Below are positions 8,612 to 17,476 of a stretch of DNA of 64,000 bases, one piece after another. How positions within the stretch are numbered: the stretch's first letter is position 1; every line of letters begins with the position of its first letter. Source of the stretch: Crateriforma spongiae (GTDB lineage: Bacteria; Planctomycetota; Planctomycetia; Pirellulales; Pirellulaceae); the NCBI RefSeq assembly GCF_012290005.1, contig NZ_JAAXMS010000003.1, positions 496,001 to 560,000 of the forward strand. Direction: 5' to 3'. A program made the translations under genes and the position numbers. The notes under the pieces are model-generated. The model saw only the letters and a program-made list of their open reading frames with translations, searched no databases and was not told the DNA's origin.

Positions 8612-10066
8612 ATGAGCCGTCTGCTTACTTGTGTCGTTCTCCTTGCGTCGCTCGTTCCGCTTTCGAATTCCGCTGTGGCCGCGGAACCATTGAAACCTGA
8701 AACCGTCGCGCTGACCGATATTTCCACTTCGGAAATTAGTGATTTGGGTATCGAGTCAGGCATTGCTTCGATCGAGGGAAGGAGAGCTTTGGAAACGCAC
8801 GAGGGTGCGGCGGAATCGAATCGGGAACGGGATATCAGGTACATCCAAACTCCGTCACGCAACGAAAAGCCTTTGATTGATTCGGATGCCAAAGTTCGGA
8901 TCGATCAGACCCTGCAATCGCTGGTGGATGAGGGGAGCATCGCAGGAGTTTCTGCGTTGATCTATGAGAACGGTGGCGAGGCCTACTTCAACGCATTCGG
9001 CATGGCGGACACGCTCCACGATCGCCCGATGGCTCGGGACACCATCGTTCAAATCTTCTCCATGACCAAACCGGTGACCGGTGTCGCCCTGATGCAACTG
9101 TATGAAGAAGGCCGATTTCAACTGGATGATCCGGTCGCCAAGTTCCTGCCCGCTTTTGCCGACTTGAAAGTTGCCACGGGAACGGATGACAACGGTGATC
9201 TGATCCTTCAGTCCCCCAAACGTCCGATGACGATTCGTGATTTGACACGCCACACATCCGGACTTGCCAACGGAAACGGGTTGCCAATGGTCGGTCCGTT
9301 GCTGGAGAAGGCGGATCCGTTTCACCGTGATCACACGTTGGCAGACGTCGCACAGAAGTTCAGTGAGATCCCGCTGTGGTTTCACCCCGGACAGAAATGG
9401 GCGTACGGTCCATCGGTCGACATCCAAGCACGCTTGGTCGAACGATTGTCGGGAATGGCGTTTGAAGATTACCTGCGGCAACACATTCTTGATCCGCTGA
9501 AAATGAATCAGACACGCTATCGCGTCCCCAAGGCCGACCAACATCGCATGGCGGCGGTCTATTTACGTGACAATGCGACGGGCAAATTGACCCGCCAAAG
9601 TGATGAAGAAGCGTTTTCGTTCAATACCCAACCATGGGCGTTGACGCCGGGCGGTTGGGGGCTGACGGCAACCATCGATGACTACATGCGATTCGCACGG
9701 ATGCTGCAAAACGAGGGGGAACTGGACGGCGTTCGAATCCTGAAGCCTGAAACCGTGCGTTTGATGGCAACGGATCATTTGCCCGACGACGTTGACGACA
9801 AGTCTTGGTTGCCGGGAAAGGGACAAGTGGGGTTTGGAATCGATTTCGCCGTTCGTGTTCGTCCGCCAGCATCCGCGGAGGAGAATTTTGGCGTCGTGGG
9901 TGAATTCTTCTGGGACGGTGCGGCCAGCACTTTGTTTTGGGTCGACCCGGCCAACGATCTAACCGCCGTTCTATTCGTGCAACTACGTCCGTTTGACCAA
10001 GTGGGACTGCACAAAGCGTTTCGCGACGCGGTTTATGGCGCCAACGAACGGGCCGAGCTTCACTGA
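8612..10066 (+). CDS. Secreted serine hydrolase, beta-lactamase/transpeptidase fold (class C-like)
   Basis: This 484-residue protein has a signal peptide (cleavage near AVAA, residue 24), about 65 residues of poorly conserved linker, then a Beta-lactamase family domain from about residue 93. The S-x-x-K motif is Ser150-M-T-Lys153 and the second motif is Tyr265 in WAYGPS, the form common in esterase/EstB-like members. HTSGL at 214-218 is also typical. The family includes esterases, D-aminopeptidases and class C beta-lactamases, and planctomycetes carry many copies. An esterase or peptidase is more likely than antibiotic resistance. It stands alone on its strand; the next gene is convergent. 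Confidence 0.85.
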   Translation: MSRLLTCVVLLASLVPLSNSAVAAEPLKPETVALTDISTSEISDLGIESGIASIEGRRALETHEGAAESNRERDIRYIQTPSRNEKPLIDSDAKVRIDQTLQSLVDEGSIAGVSALIYENGGEAYFNAFGMADTLHDRPMARDTIVQIFSMTKPVTGVALMQLYEEGRFQLDDPVAKFLPAFADLKVATGTDDNGDLILQSPKRPMTIRDLTRHTSGLANGNGLPMVGPLLEKADPFHRDHTLADVAQKFSEIPLWFHPGQKWAYGPSVDIQARLVERLSGMAFEDYLRQHILDPLKMNQTRYRVPKADQHRMAAVYLRDNATGKLTRQSDEEAFSFNTQPWALTPGGWGLTATIDDYMRFARMLQNEGELDGVRILKPETVRLMATDHLPDDVDDKSWLPGKGQVGFGIDFAVRVRPPASAEENFGVVGEFFWDGAASTLFWVDPANDLTAVLFVQLRPFDQVGLHKAFRDAVYGANERAELH

Positions 10067-10259
10067 GCGGGCGGACAGGAGTTTGGCGACAAATGGCAAC
10101 CCGACGCGTCAGGTTGCCAAAATTAAAACGACCTGTCCGCATATTTAGGTGGTCTATTGCCGCATGCGTCTGGGCCGGATGGGTGACGATCGAACGACGC
10201 GTGGCCCGGGTGATCCGAAGAGGTTGTTCCTGATCGTTGACCGAAAGAACCGGGGCCGA

Positions 10260-11246
10260 TCAGTTTTCAATCACGACCTTGCCCATGCCCTTTCCGCTTT
10301 CCAACCGTGCATGAGCCGCGCCCGCGTCGTTCAGCGAGAACTTTTCTTCATCCAAGACGGGTGTCAGATTGCCTGCTTCGGCGATACGTGTGACGTTGGC
10401 CAATATCTCCGCGTGGTCCGACCGGCGATAGTTGTGAAGCATCGGGATCAGCATGAAGACCACGTGCAATGACAGGCCCTTGAAGTGGGCCGGGGTCAGG
10501 TCCAATTCGATCATCGATACCGTCGTGGCGATCTGGCCGTTCAATCGCGCCGCTTCGAATGACTTGGTCAGGTTTGCACCGCCCACCGAATCAAACACGA
10601 CGTCAAAGCCGTCACCTCCGGTGTGCTCGTCGACGTACTGTTGGACTGATTCGGATTTGTAGTTGATCGCGGTTGCACCCAGCTTTTCGATCAAAGCCAG
10701 TTGTTTGTCACCTCCACCGGTGGAATACACGTCGGCGCCGAAATGCTTGGCCAACTGAATGGCCACGTGGCCCACACCGCCCGAACCGCCGTGGACCAAA
10801 ACCTTTTGATTCGGACCTGTACCGGCACGTTTGAGGCCTTCGTAGGCCGTGATCGCGACCAACGGTAATGCGGCGGCTTGCGCCATCGAGAGATTCTTCG
10901 CCTTTAGCGCGATCAAGTCGGCGTCAGCGACGATGTATTCCGCCAAGGTTCCCGGCAGGTCCGCCAAGCCACCGGCGCAACCGTAGACTTCGTCGCCGAC
11001 CTGATATCCGTTGACGCCATCGCCGACCGCTTCGACGACTCCGGCAAAGTCCATCCCCAGGATCGCCGGAGTGTCGGGCGACAATGGCAAGTCCTTGCCC
11101 ATTTTCCGGATCATCGTGTCGACCGTGTTGACACTGGACGCCGCAATTTTGACGAGTACATGTCCGGGTTTGACCGACGGCGTTTCCACGTCGGCAGATT
11201 CAAATACGGCGTCTTCACCATAGGACTGAATGATCATGGCTTTCAT
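10260..11246 (-). CDS. MDR-family NADPH:quinone oxidoreductase-like protein
   Basis: The 328-residue medium-chain dehydrogenase/reductase has the N-terminal GroES-like fold (SSVNTVDTMIRKM, PAILGMDFAGVV) and a Rossmann domain with VLVHGGSGGVGHVAIQLAK near residue 145, the NADPH-binding signature of QOR and zeta-crystallin-type enzymes. Structural-zinc cysteines are absent, favouring a zinc-free quinone or enone reductase. ATG 11246 has AGGAAACC at a good distance and is preferred over 11264. It diverges from an HxlR regulator gene at 11567; pairs of this sort are known, for example QorR with a quinone oxidoreductase in Corynebacterium, so redox or electrophile induction is likely. Confidence 0.85.
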   Translation of the reverse strand: MKAMIIQSYGEDAVFESADVETPSVKPGHVLVKIAASSVNTVDTMIRKMGKDLPLSPDTPAILGMDFAGVVEAVGDGVNGYQVGDEVYGCAGGLADLPGTLAEYIVADADLIALKAKNLSMAQAAALPLVAITAYEGLKRAGTGPNQKVLVHGGSGGVGHVAIQLAKHFGADVYSTGGGDKQLALIEKLGATAINYKSESVQQYVDEHTGGDGFDVVFDSVGGANLTKSFEAARLNGQIATTVSMIELDLTPAHFKGLSLHVVFMLIPMLHNYRRSDHAEILANVTRIAEAGNLTPVLDEEKFSLNDAGAAHARLESGKGMGKVVIEN

Positions 11247-11294
11247 AGCTGGTTTCCTAATCAATGCAATCTGATGAACGATCTGTTGAATGAG

Positions 11295-11528
11295 CTATAG
11301 GATTTCTTGAATGGCCAAAACGATCTGGTTCCAGTTGCGTTGGTTCTCCACGCTGTTTTGGACACCGGTCTCATCCGCCTGAGTGAAACGGCGGATCGCG
11401 GGAGTTCGGCTGGTCGCCTGGTAAAGCTGATAGGCTTCTTCCTTCAACGCTTCCTGAATCGGCAGATCGATCGACGCAAAAACGCACTCGCTTTGTGAGT
11501 ACGCACTGATAGTATGTGTAAGTCGTTG
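11295..11528 (-). pseudogene. Remnant of an enoyl-CoA hydratase/isomerase gene (3' end only)
   Basis: On the minus strand, a frame open after the TGA at 11529-11531 and ending at TAG 11295-11297 reads as the last 60 or so residues of a crotonase-family protein. It contains LPIQEALKEEAYQLYQAT, a segment like the C-terminal helices of enoyl-CoA hydratases, and ends in NQRNWNQIVLAIQEIL. There is no ATG, GTG or TTG start in the frame and nothing upstream matches the missing 200 residues, so I call it a decayed 5'-truncated copy. It lies between the oxidoreductase and the HxlR gene. The family assignment rests on pattern recognition of a short stretch. Confidence 0.5.
11498..11519. promoter_or_regulatory. 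Candidate HxlR operator: direct repeat AGTACGCAC / AGTATGTGT
   Basis: AGTACGCAC (11498-11506), four bases, then AGTATGTGT (11511-11519) form a 13-bp-period imperfect direct repeat 48 bp before the HxlR start. HxlR/DUF24 proteins bind short AGTA/TACT-containing sites in their own divergent promoters. Position and sequence fit, but the site was found by eye and lies inside the decayed gene. Confidence 0.35.
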
Positions 11529-11566
11529 TCAGGCAAGAACGCACATTTACGGCACGTAGGCACACA

Positions 11567-11947
11567 ATGGATACTAATGGGAAATCGCGGCACTCCAGCT
11601 ATGTGTTGCCGGCTTGTCCCGTTGAAGCAACGCTGGAATTGATCGGCGGCAAGTGGAAAGGGATCGTGCTTTTCTACTTGCTGGACGGCCGCCTGCGGTT
11701 CAGTGAACTGAAACGCAAAATCGGCTGCGTGACCCAACGCATGCTGACGAAACAGCTTCGCGAATTGGAAGACGTCGGCTTGATCAACCGCATCGTGTAC
11801 GCGGAAGTCCCGCCACGTGTTGAATACGAATTGACCGAAGAAGGGAAATCCCTGGAGCCGATTCTGTATGCCTTGAAAGCATGGGGAGAGGCCCATGCGT
11901 TGCCGCTACTGAAGAATCGCGAGCTTGAAAAAGTCGACAAAGATTAG
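11567..11947 (+). CDS. HxlR/DUF24-family winged-helix regulator
   Basis: This 126-residue protein has the HxlR signature almost entire: [15 protein letters not shown] near the N terminus, [21 protein letters not shown] as the recognition region, and [17 protein letters not shown] in the wing and dimer helix. Cys17, just before the first helix, sits where redox-sensing members carry their reactive thiol. It probably represses the divergent oxidoreductase gene (10260-11246) and itself, responding to quinones, aldehydes or disulfide stress. The start ATG 11567 is the only one that gives the full domain. Confidence 0.9.
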   Translation: MDTNGKSRHSSYVLPACPVEATLELIGGKWKGIVLFYLLDGRLRFSELKRKIGCVTQRMLTKQLRELEDVGLINRIVYAEVPPRVEYELTEEGKSLEPILYALKAWGEAHALPLLKNRELEKVDKD

Positions 11948-11994
11948 CAGGCGGGCGGCCGATCAATATCCACCACCCGCCAAGAAAGCGACCA

Positions 11995-13845
11995 TCACCG
12001 CGATGCCGGCGTCATGCGGTTGACGTAGACATAGTAGGCACCACAGATGGAATCGCCTTGGGCATCGACGAACGTTGCTTGCAGCAAAAGCGGTCCTTCA
12101 TCCAATTCGACGGTCGTTGTGAAGGACTGGCCGTTTGCATCGGGTGAAAGCTTCGTCTCCGAATCGCCGACCCTCAAAATTGCCGCTTCAATGGGCAATG
12201 ACTGACCAGCCGGAAACACACCATCGGTCACCGGCGTTTCGTCCACTCCGGCTTGCAGGGGCAGTTGCGATTCGCGTGGCCAACGCCGCAGTTCCAACTG
12301 ATACGTCCCGGCTTCAGCGACGTTCAAATGCCATACGCCATCTTTCAGCACTGCATGACGCACCTGAATTTGCTGATCGACGAAAACGTCCAACCATTCA
12401 CAGGCAGTCAACATCATGGGGTTTTCCTGATCACTGCCGATCACGACCCGTTGTGGTGTGTTGACATCGTCCTTCACGCCATCCCACCACTGGTTCAAAT
12501 GTGATCGCATTCTGGCGACCAATTTGGGATGTTTCGCGGCAACGTTACGGTCTTGATGGGGATCCGAATCGACGTTGAACAGTTGGCGGTTTTCCAACAA
12601 ACGCCATTGTTTCCATAACACGCCGGCACCGTTTTTTTGCGGCACGGCGGGGTTACCATTGGTGAATTTGACCTTGAACGTCGGCATTCGACTGTAGTTC
12701 ATCACCAGCATACGATCGTCGAGTGATTCACGCTGGCCGCGAATCAGCGGCGCCAAACTGATGCCGTCCAAGTCGTCGGGAATGTTGGCGATACCGGCCA
12801 AGTCTGCCAGCGTTGGCAACAAGTCTTGTACCTGACAAAGTTCGTCGAAGTCCTTGGGGGCTGCGATCGGGCCATCGGGCCAGCGGATGAAGCAAGGCAC
12901 ACGATGGCCGCCTTCCCACAGTTGTGTTTTCTTGCCCCGCATGCCGGCATTGAAATAGTCCGGCCCCATCGTGCTGCCGTTGTCCGTCAAGAAGACGACG
13001 ATCGTGTTTTCCAGCAACCCCTTTTCCGCCAGGAAACGGTCCAAACCACCAACGTTGTCATCGATGTTGGCGCCCATCGCCAGAAAGCTGACCAAGGATT
13101 CAATCTTCGTTTCCGACAGGTGTTGAACGACCTCGGGATGACGCTTGATCGCGTCACGGATCGGTTGGCGATATTCGTCGGGAACAAACCATGGCCAGTG
13201 AGCCGCGTTGGTCGCGATGTAGGCGAAAAACGGCTGGTCGTCTTTTTGACCGATCCACTTCTGGGCTTCATCAAAGAACACGTCGGTGCAGTAACCGTCG
13301 TAACGTTCACGCTTTCCATTGTGGATATAGACGTCATCGAAGTAATCGTTGTCCCAGTAATCGGGGACACTGTTGATGTGTGACGACGGAAACCAAATGG
13401 CTTCATCAAACCCGCGATCTTCGGGACGGAACGGATAGTTGTCGCCCAGGTGCCACTTGCCAAAGATGCCGGTCCGATATCCGGCGTCACCAAACACGTC
13501 GGCGATGGTTTTTGCATCGTGTCGCAGCAGGGTGCGTCCGCTGCTGACGTTGATGGCCGCATTGCGGAATGCATCCAAGCCCGTCATCAATTGACCCCGT
13601 GTCGGCGTGCACATCGGGGCGACATGAAAGTCGGTCAAGCGAATGCTTTGTGATGCCAACTTGTCGATGTTGGTGGTTTGAACGATGGGGTTTCCATGGC
13701 ACGAAAACTCACCATAGCCCTGATCGTCCGTCATGATGACGATCACATTGGGTTTAGCGTCGTTCGCCGCGGCTTGCAGAGGGGCGAAGGCGATCGGCAA
13801 CGCCATCAACAGCACGGTTGCCAGGTGCGGAATGATTCGATTCAT
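11995..13845 (-). CDS. Secreted sulfatase (type I, formylglycine)
   Basis: The protein has 616 residues: a signal peptide (1-28), then an alkaline-phosphatase-superfamily sulfatase domain starting KPNVIVIMTDDQGYG, which carries metal-binding acidic residues. The modification motif is Cys79-T-P-T-R-G; Cys79 should be converted to formylglycine. GKWHLG and FLTDNGSTMGP supply further active-site residues. The last 150 residues add a beta-rich extension. It is the distal gene of a minus-strand run behind the sugar ABC transporter (78 bp after the permease gene), suggesting desulfation of a sugar or oligosaccharide that the transporter imports. The exact sulfate ester is unknown. Confidence 0.93.
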   Translation of the reverse strand: MNRIIPHLATVLLMALPIAFAPLQAAANDAKPNVIVIMTDDQGYGEFSCHGNPIVQTTNIDKLASQSIRLTDFHVAPMCTPTRGQLMTGLDAFRNAAINVSSGRTLLRHDAKTIADVFGDAGYRTGIFGKWHLGDNYPFRPEDRGFDEAIWFPSSHINSVPDYWDNDYFDDVYIHNGKRERYDGYCTDVFFDEAQKWIGQKDDQPFFAYIATNAAHWPWFVPDEYRQPIRDAIKRHPEVVQHLSETKIESLVSFLAMGANIDDNVGGLDRFLAEKGLLENTIVVFLTDNGSTMGPDYFNAGMRGKKTQLWEGGHRVPCFIRWPDGPIAAPKDFDELCQVQDLLPTLADLAGIANIPDDLDGISLAPLIRGQRESLDDRMLVMNYSRMPTFKVKFTNGNPAVPQKNGAGVLWKQWRLLENRQLFNVDSDPHQDRNVAAKHPKLVARMRSHLNQWWDGVKDDVNTPQRVVIGSDQENPMMLTACEWLDVFVDQQIQVRHAVLKDGVWHLNVAEAGTYQLELRRWPRESQLPLQAGVDETPVTDGVFPAGQSLPIEAAILRVGDSETKLSPDANGQSFTTTVELDEGPLLLQATFVDAQGDSICGAYYVYVNRMTPASR

Positions 13846-13923
13846 GGTGGGATGGGGGCTGGAAGGGGGGAAGAACGGAAGGTCTGGCGAAAGATTGGTG
13901 CAGAGGTCTGACCGAAGGTTGCC

Positions 13924-14883
13924 TTAGGGTCGCGTCGGGTCCCACCGCGAACGCAGGGCATCCAACAAGACGGCGATGACGATCACGGCACCGGTGATGA
14001 TTTGTTTGTTGGCATCAGAGACGCCGATCTGTGCCAGCCCCGTTTGCAGAACAGCGATGATCAGCACCCCGATGAATGAACTGATCACGCTGCCGCGACC
14101 GCCCATCAAACTGGTGCCTCCGATGACGCATGCGGCGATGGCCGATAATTCGATACCGATCGCGGCGTTGGGGTCGGCCGATGACAGACGTGATGTTTGG
14201 GCGAGCGCCGCCATGCCGCACATCAGCCCGCTGATGACAAAGACGGTCATCGCATAGGGCGCGGTGCGGATGCCCGACATTCGCACTGCTTCTTCATTGG
14301 TTCCGATCGCCACACAATACCGACCAAACACCGTTCGGGTCAGTAAGAATTGACCCGCAGCGACGCAAGCCAGTGCGGCCAGGAATGCCGGTGATAACAA
14401 CAAGCCCGGCAGCGGTTGTCCGATGGCTTCAACGGCTGATCCGATATATTTCGTTTGCGAATCCGTCACCACTTTGGTCGCCCCGCGAGCCATTTCCAAC
14501 ATCCCGAGCGTGACGATGAACGACGGGATCCGAAAACCAATTGCGATCGCACCGTTGACCAATCCACAAGCGGCGCCGGTGGCCAGGCACAGCACGGCGG
14601 CGGTTCCCAAAGACCATTGATGGTCGACCATCAGCGAACCCAAGACCGCCGATGAAAGTGCCAGCAACGAACCAACCGACAAATCGATTCCGCCGACAAT
14701 CAGCACCAGCGTCATGCCGACCGCGATGAAGGTTAAATCGGGGATTTGGTTGGCGATGGAAACCAACGTGGAATGTTGGAAAAAATTCTGGCTTTGAAAG
14801 CTGAACACCGCGACGATCACCGCCAAGACGGCCAACAGGCCACCGTACTGGACCAGCACATTGCGAACGTGTTTCGGCATCAT
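13924..14883 (-). CDS. Sugar ABC transporter permease (RbsC-like)
   Basis: A 319-residue integral membrane protein with about eight to ten hydrophobic segments and the BPD_transp_2 signature TLVLIVGGIDLSVGSLLAL, which marks ribose/xylose-type sugar permeases. It contains the family cytoplasmic-loop sequence GTNEEAVRMSGI. Its start overlaps the stop of the ATPase gene (ATGATG around TGA at 14880-14883), so the two are translationally coupled. It forms the inner-membrane channel of a sugar importer with the ATPase and lipoprotein encoded just upstream. Confidence 0.93.
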   Translation of the reverse strand: MMPKHVRNVLVQYGGLLAVLAVIVAVFSFQSQNFFQHSTLVSIANQIPDLTFIAVGMTLVLIVGGIDLSVGSLLALSSAVLGSLMVDHQWSLGTAAVLCLATGAACGLVNGAIAIGFRIPSFIVTLGMLEMARGATKVVTDSQTKYIGSAVEAIGQPLPGLLLSPAFLAALACVAAGQFLLTRTVFGRYCVAIGTNEEAVRMSGIRTAPYAMTVFVISGLMCGMAALAQTSRLSSADPNAAIGIELSAIAACVIGGTSLMGGRGSVISSFIGVLIIAVLQTGLAQIGVSDANKQIITGAVIVIAVLLDALRSRWDPTRP

Positions 14884-16406
14884 GCCCCGGTCTCCTGGGT
14901 TCGATATCCGGAAAACGCGGCTTGCATGATTCGATCATGCGACCAATCGTTGCGTTCAAAGGTCTCCACCAATTGTCCGTCCGACATGACGGCGATTCGA
15001 TCACAAGTTTCCAAAAGTTCCTCCAGGTCACTGCTGACAATCACGACACCTTTGCCGTCTTTGGCCAGCGTATCGATCAGCCGATAGATTCTGCGTCGGG
15101 CGGCAACGTCGATGCCACGTGTGGGTTCATCAAACAGAAAGACATCGGCATCGCGGACCAACCATTTGGCGATCGCCACCTTTTGCTGATTGCCGCCGCT
15201 AAGCGTTCCCACACATTGATCGATCGTGCTGCAACGAATATCCAGCTGGTCACACTGTGTTTGTGTGGCGGATCGTTCGATTCGGCCGCGGACCATTCCA
15301 GCGTTCGCAAAGCGATGCCGAAGCGATGCCAAAGTCGTGTTGAACTGGATCGATTTCGACAGCAACAGACCGTTGTCTTTCCGGTCTTCGGTGACCATCG
15401 CAATGCCAGCGGCGACCGCCTGACGCGGATGATGAAATCGGTACGCCGTGGCATCATCGCGTAAGTGGATGTTGCCCGACATGGCGACATCGGCACCGAA
15501 AATCAACCGCAACAGTTCCGTCCGGCCCGATCCGACCAACCCGGCGATCCCCAAACGTTCGCCGCGGTTAACATTGAATGAAACGTGATCGACGGGGCCG
15601 CCGGTCAATGCGTCGACACGCAGTACTGTGTCGACTTGTCGTCGCGACGGATGCAAGGCGGAATCGCCCGAGCCGCTATCGCCGCTCATCAATTCCACCA
15701 TGCGATCGGTCGAACATTCCACCGCGTCGAAGGTGCCGATTTTTCGCCCGTCACGCAGCACGGTGATCCGGTCGGCAAGTCGCGCGACTTCGTCCAAACG
15801 ATGGCTGATGTAAACGATGCCCACGCCTTCGTCGCGCAGTTTGTTCAACCAACGAAACAAGGTTTCCGATTCAGCAGCACTTAACGCGGCGGTCGGTTCG
15901 TCCAAGATCAAGATGCGACATTGTCGATCCAGCGCGGCGGCGATCTCCACCATTTGTTGTTTGCCGACCCCCAGTTTCGCGACCGGTGTGTCCACCGGAA
16001 CATCGTTCAAGCCGACGCGATCCAGTGCCGCCCTGGCACGATCCTTCAACGGTCCACGCCGGATCACACCACCGATCGACGGCAGACGCGCCAGCATCAA
16101 GTTTTCGGCGACCGAAAGGGTCGCGATCAGGTTCAATTCTTGTTGGACAATTTCGACGCCGGCAATTTCCGCATCGCGTTTGCTGTTGGGCGCGTAGTCG
16201 ATCGAATCCAATTGCATGCTGCCGGCGGTTGGTTCCAACAGCCCCGCCATCATTCGCACTAGCGTGCTTTTGCCCGCGCCGTTGGCGCCCAGCAACGCAT
16301 GGATTTCTCCCCCGCGAATCGCGACATCACAGTCATCCAAAACGGTCACGCGGCCGTAGCGTTTGCACAGCCCCTTGGCCGTGAACAAGTCCGGCGAAGA
16401 CGTCAT
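14880..16406 (-). CDS. Sugar ABC transporter ATP-binding protein (RbsA-like, tandem ATPase)
   Basis: About 508 residues with two ATPase domains. The first has LLGANGAGKSTLVRMMAG, an LGVGKQQMVEIA signature and RILILDEPTAALS. The second has a degenerate P-loop (GLVGSGRTELLRL) with TLSGGNQQKVAIAKW and LFDEPTRGID, the usual asymmetry of RbsA/MglA/XylG. The start is taken as ATG 16406, which overlaps the preceding stop as TGATG; GTG 16409 is adjacent. It powers import of a monosaccharide. The substrate cannot be told from the ATPase. Confidence 0.94.
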   Translation of the reverse strand: MTSSPDLFTAKGLCKRYGRVTVLDDCDVAIRGGEIHALLGANGAGKSTLVRMMAGLLEPTAGSMQLDSIDYAPNSKRDAEIAGVEIVQQELNLIATLSVAENLMLARLPSIGGVIRRGPLKDRARAALDRVGLNDVPVDTPVAKLGVGKQQMVEIAAALDRQCRILILDEPTAALSAAESETLFRWLNKLRDEGVGIVYISHRLDEVARLADRITVLRDGRKIGTFDAVECSTDRMVELMSGDSGSGDSALHPSRRQVDTVLRVDALTGGPVDHVSFNVNRGERLGIAGLVGSGRTELLRLIFGADVAMSGNIHLRDDATAYRFHHPRQAVAAGIAMVTEDRKDNGLLLSKSIQFNTTLASLRHRFANAGMVRGRIERSATQTQCDQLDIRCSTIDQCVGTLSGGNQQKVAIAKWLVRDADVFLFDEPTRGIDVAARRRIYRLIDTLAKDGKGVVIVSSDLEELLETCDRIAVMSDGQLVETFERNDWSHDRIMQAAFSGYRTQETGA

Positions 16407-17383
16407 CACGGCGTCAGCGTTTGTTGGTGGATCAAATCGACGGGCGTTTCGACGTCTTCCGGTTTGGTGTCGGGGTCTTGCAGCATTTGCAGCGCGGCTT
16501 CGATCCCAAAGACGGCCAACTGGTCACCATGCTGGTCAGCGGTGGCCAAGATCTTTCCATCGATGATTGCTTGTTGGACGGCACTGATGTTGTCAAAACC
16601 GACGATCATCACGTCATCGGATCGCCCCGCACTGCGGACCGCGGCGACGGCACCCAACGCCATGCTGTCGTTGGCAGCCAAGATAGCTTTGGCATTCGGA
16701 TGTTCGCTCAGCATGGACGATGCGATCGTGTTGGCCTTGCTCATTTCCCACTCGGCCGATTGGCTGTCCACGATGTCGATACCCGCTTCGGACATCGCCA
16801 GTTCAAAGCCCTCGCGGCGCTGTTGGGCGTTGAAGGAGGTTCGGATGCCTTCCAGCACCAACACTTGATCGCCCTCGTTTAGCTTTTGGGCCAGGTACTG
16901 GCCGACCTTCTTTGCGCCGGCACGGTTTTCGGGGCCGACAAAGGGGATCGTGATGCCTTCGGTCTTCAACACGTCCGCGTCCAATCGATTGTCGATGTTG
17001 ACGACCACCACACCGGCCTGTTGGGCACGTCGCAGTGCGGGGACCAGTGCTTTGGAATCCGCCGGGGCGATCACGATCGCGTCGACGTTGCTGCTGACCA
17101 TTTCTTCGACCAAGGCGACTTGGCGGCTAAGGTCACGTTCGTCTTTGATTCCGTTCACAATCAACGCGTAGTCATCGGCGTGCTCTTCTTGATGCGACTG
17201 TGCTCCGTCGGCCATCGTGGAAAAGAACTCGTTGGCCAACGATTTCATGATCAAAGCGACGCGTGGCTTGCCGCTTTCACCCGGAACCGATGTGCCGTCA
17301 GCGTCCGTCGATGTCGTCGTGGTACTCGGTCGGCATCCCGCCAATGCGACCACCAAAACCACCAGCCCAAACTTGCGTTTCAT
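16406..17383 (-). CDS. Sugar-binding lipoprotein of ABC transporter (RbsB-like)
   Basis: This 325-residue protein starts at ATG 17383 with a short lipoprotein signal, LVVLVVALAGC, giving Cys17 as the lipidated residue. The mature part is a Peripla_BP_4 fold: KPRVALIMKSLANEFF at its start, a VDAIVIAPADSKAL hinge strand and ILAANDSMALGAV later. It should sit at the outer face of the cytoplasmic membrane and pass a pentose or hexose to the permease. It is the first gene of the tightly packed importer set and lies 93 bp after an esterase gene on the same strand. Confidence 0.92.
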   Translation of the reverse strand: MKRKFGLVVLVVALAGCRPSTTTTSTDADGTSVPGESGKPRVALIMKSLANEFFSTMADGAQSHQEEHADDYALIVNGIKDERDLSRQVALVEEMVSSNVDAIVIAPADSKALVPALRRAQQAGVVVVNIDNRLDADVLKTEGITIPFVGPENRAGAKKVGQYLAQKLNEGDQVLVLEGIRTSFNAQQRREGFELAMSEAGIDIVDSQSAEWEMSKANTIASSMLSEHPNAKAILAANDSMALGAVAAVRSAGRSDDVMIVGFDNISAVQQAIIDGKILATADQHGDQLAVFGIEAALQMLQDPDTKPEDVETPVDLIHQQTLTP

Positions 17384-17476
17384 CGTTGCGAATCCCGATA
17401 GACAGCCTGTCAAACATTTCGGTCTGACAGAATACAGCAACCACGTTGCAGACGCAGCAAACCACCCGACCGGATG

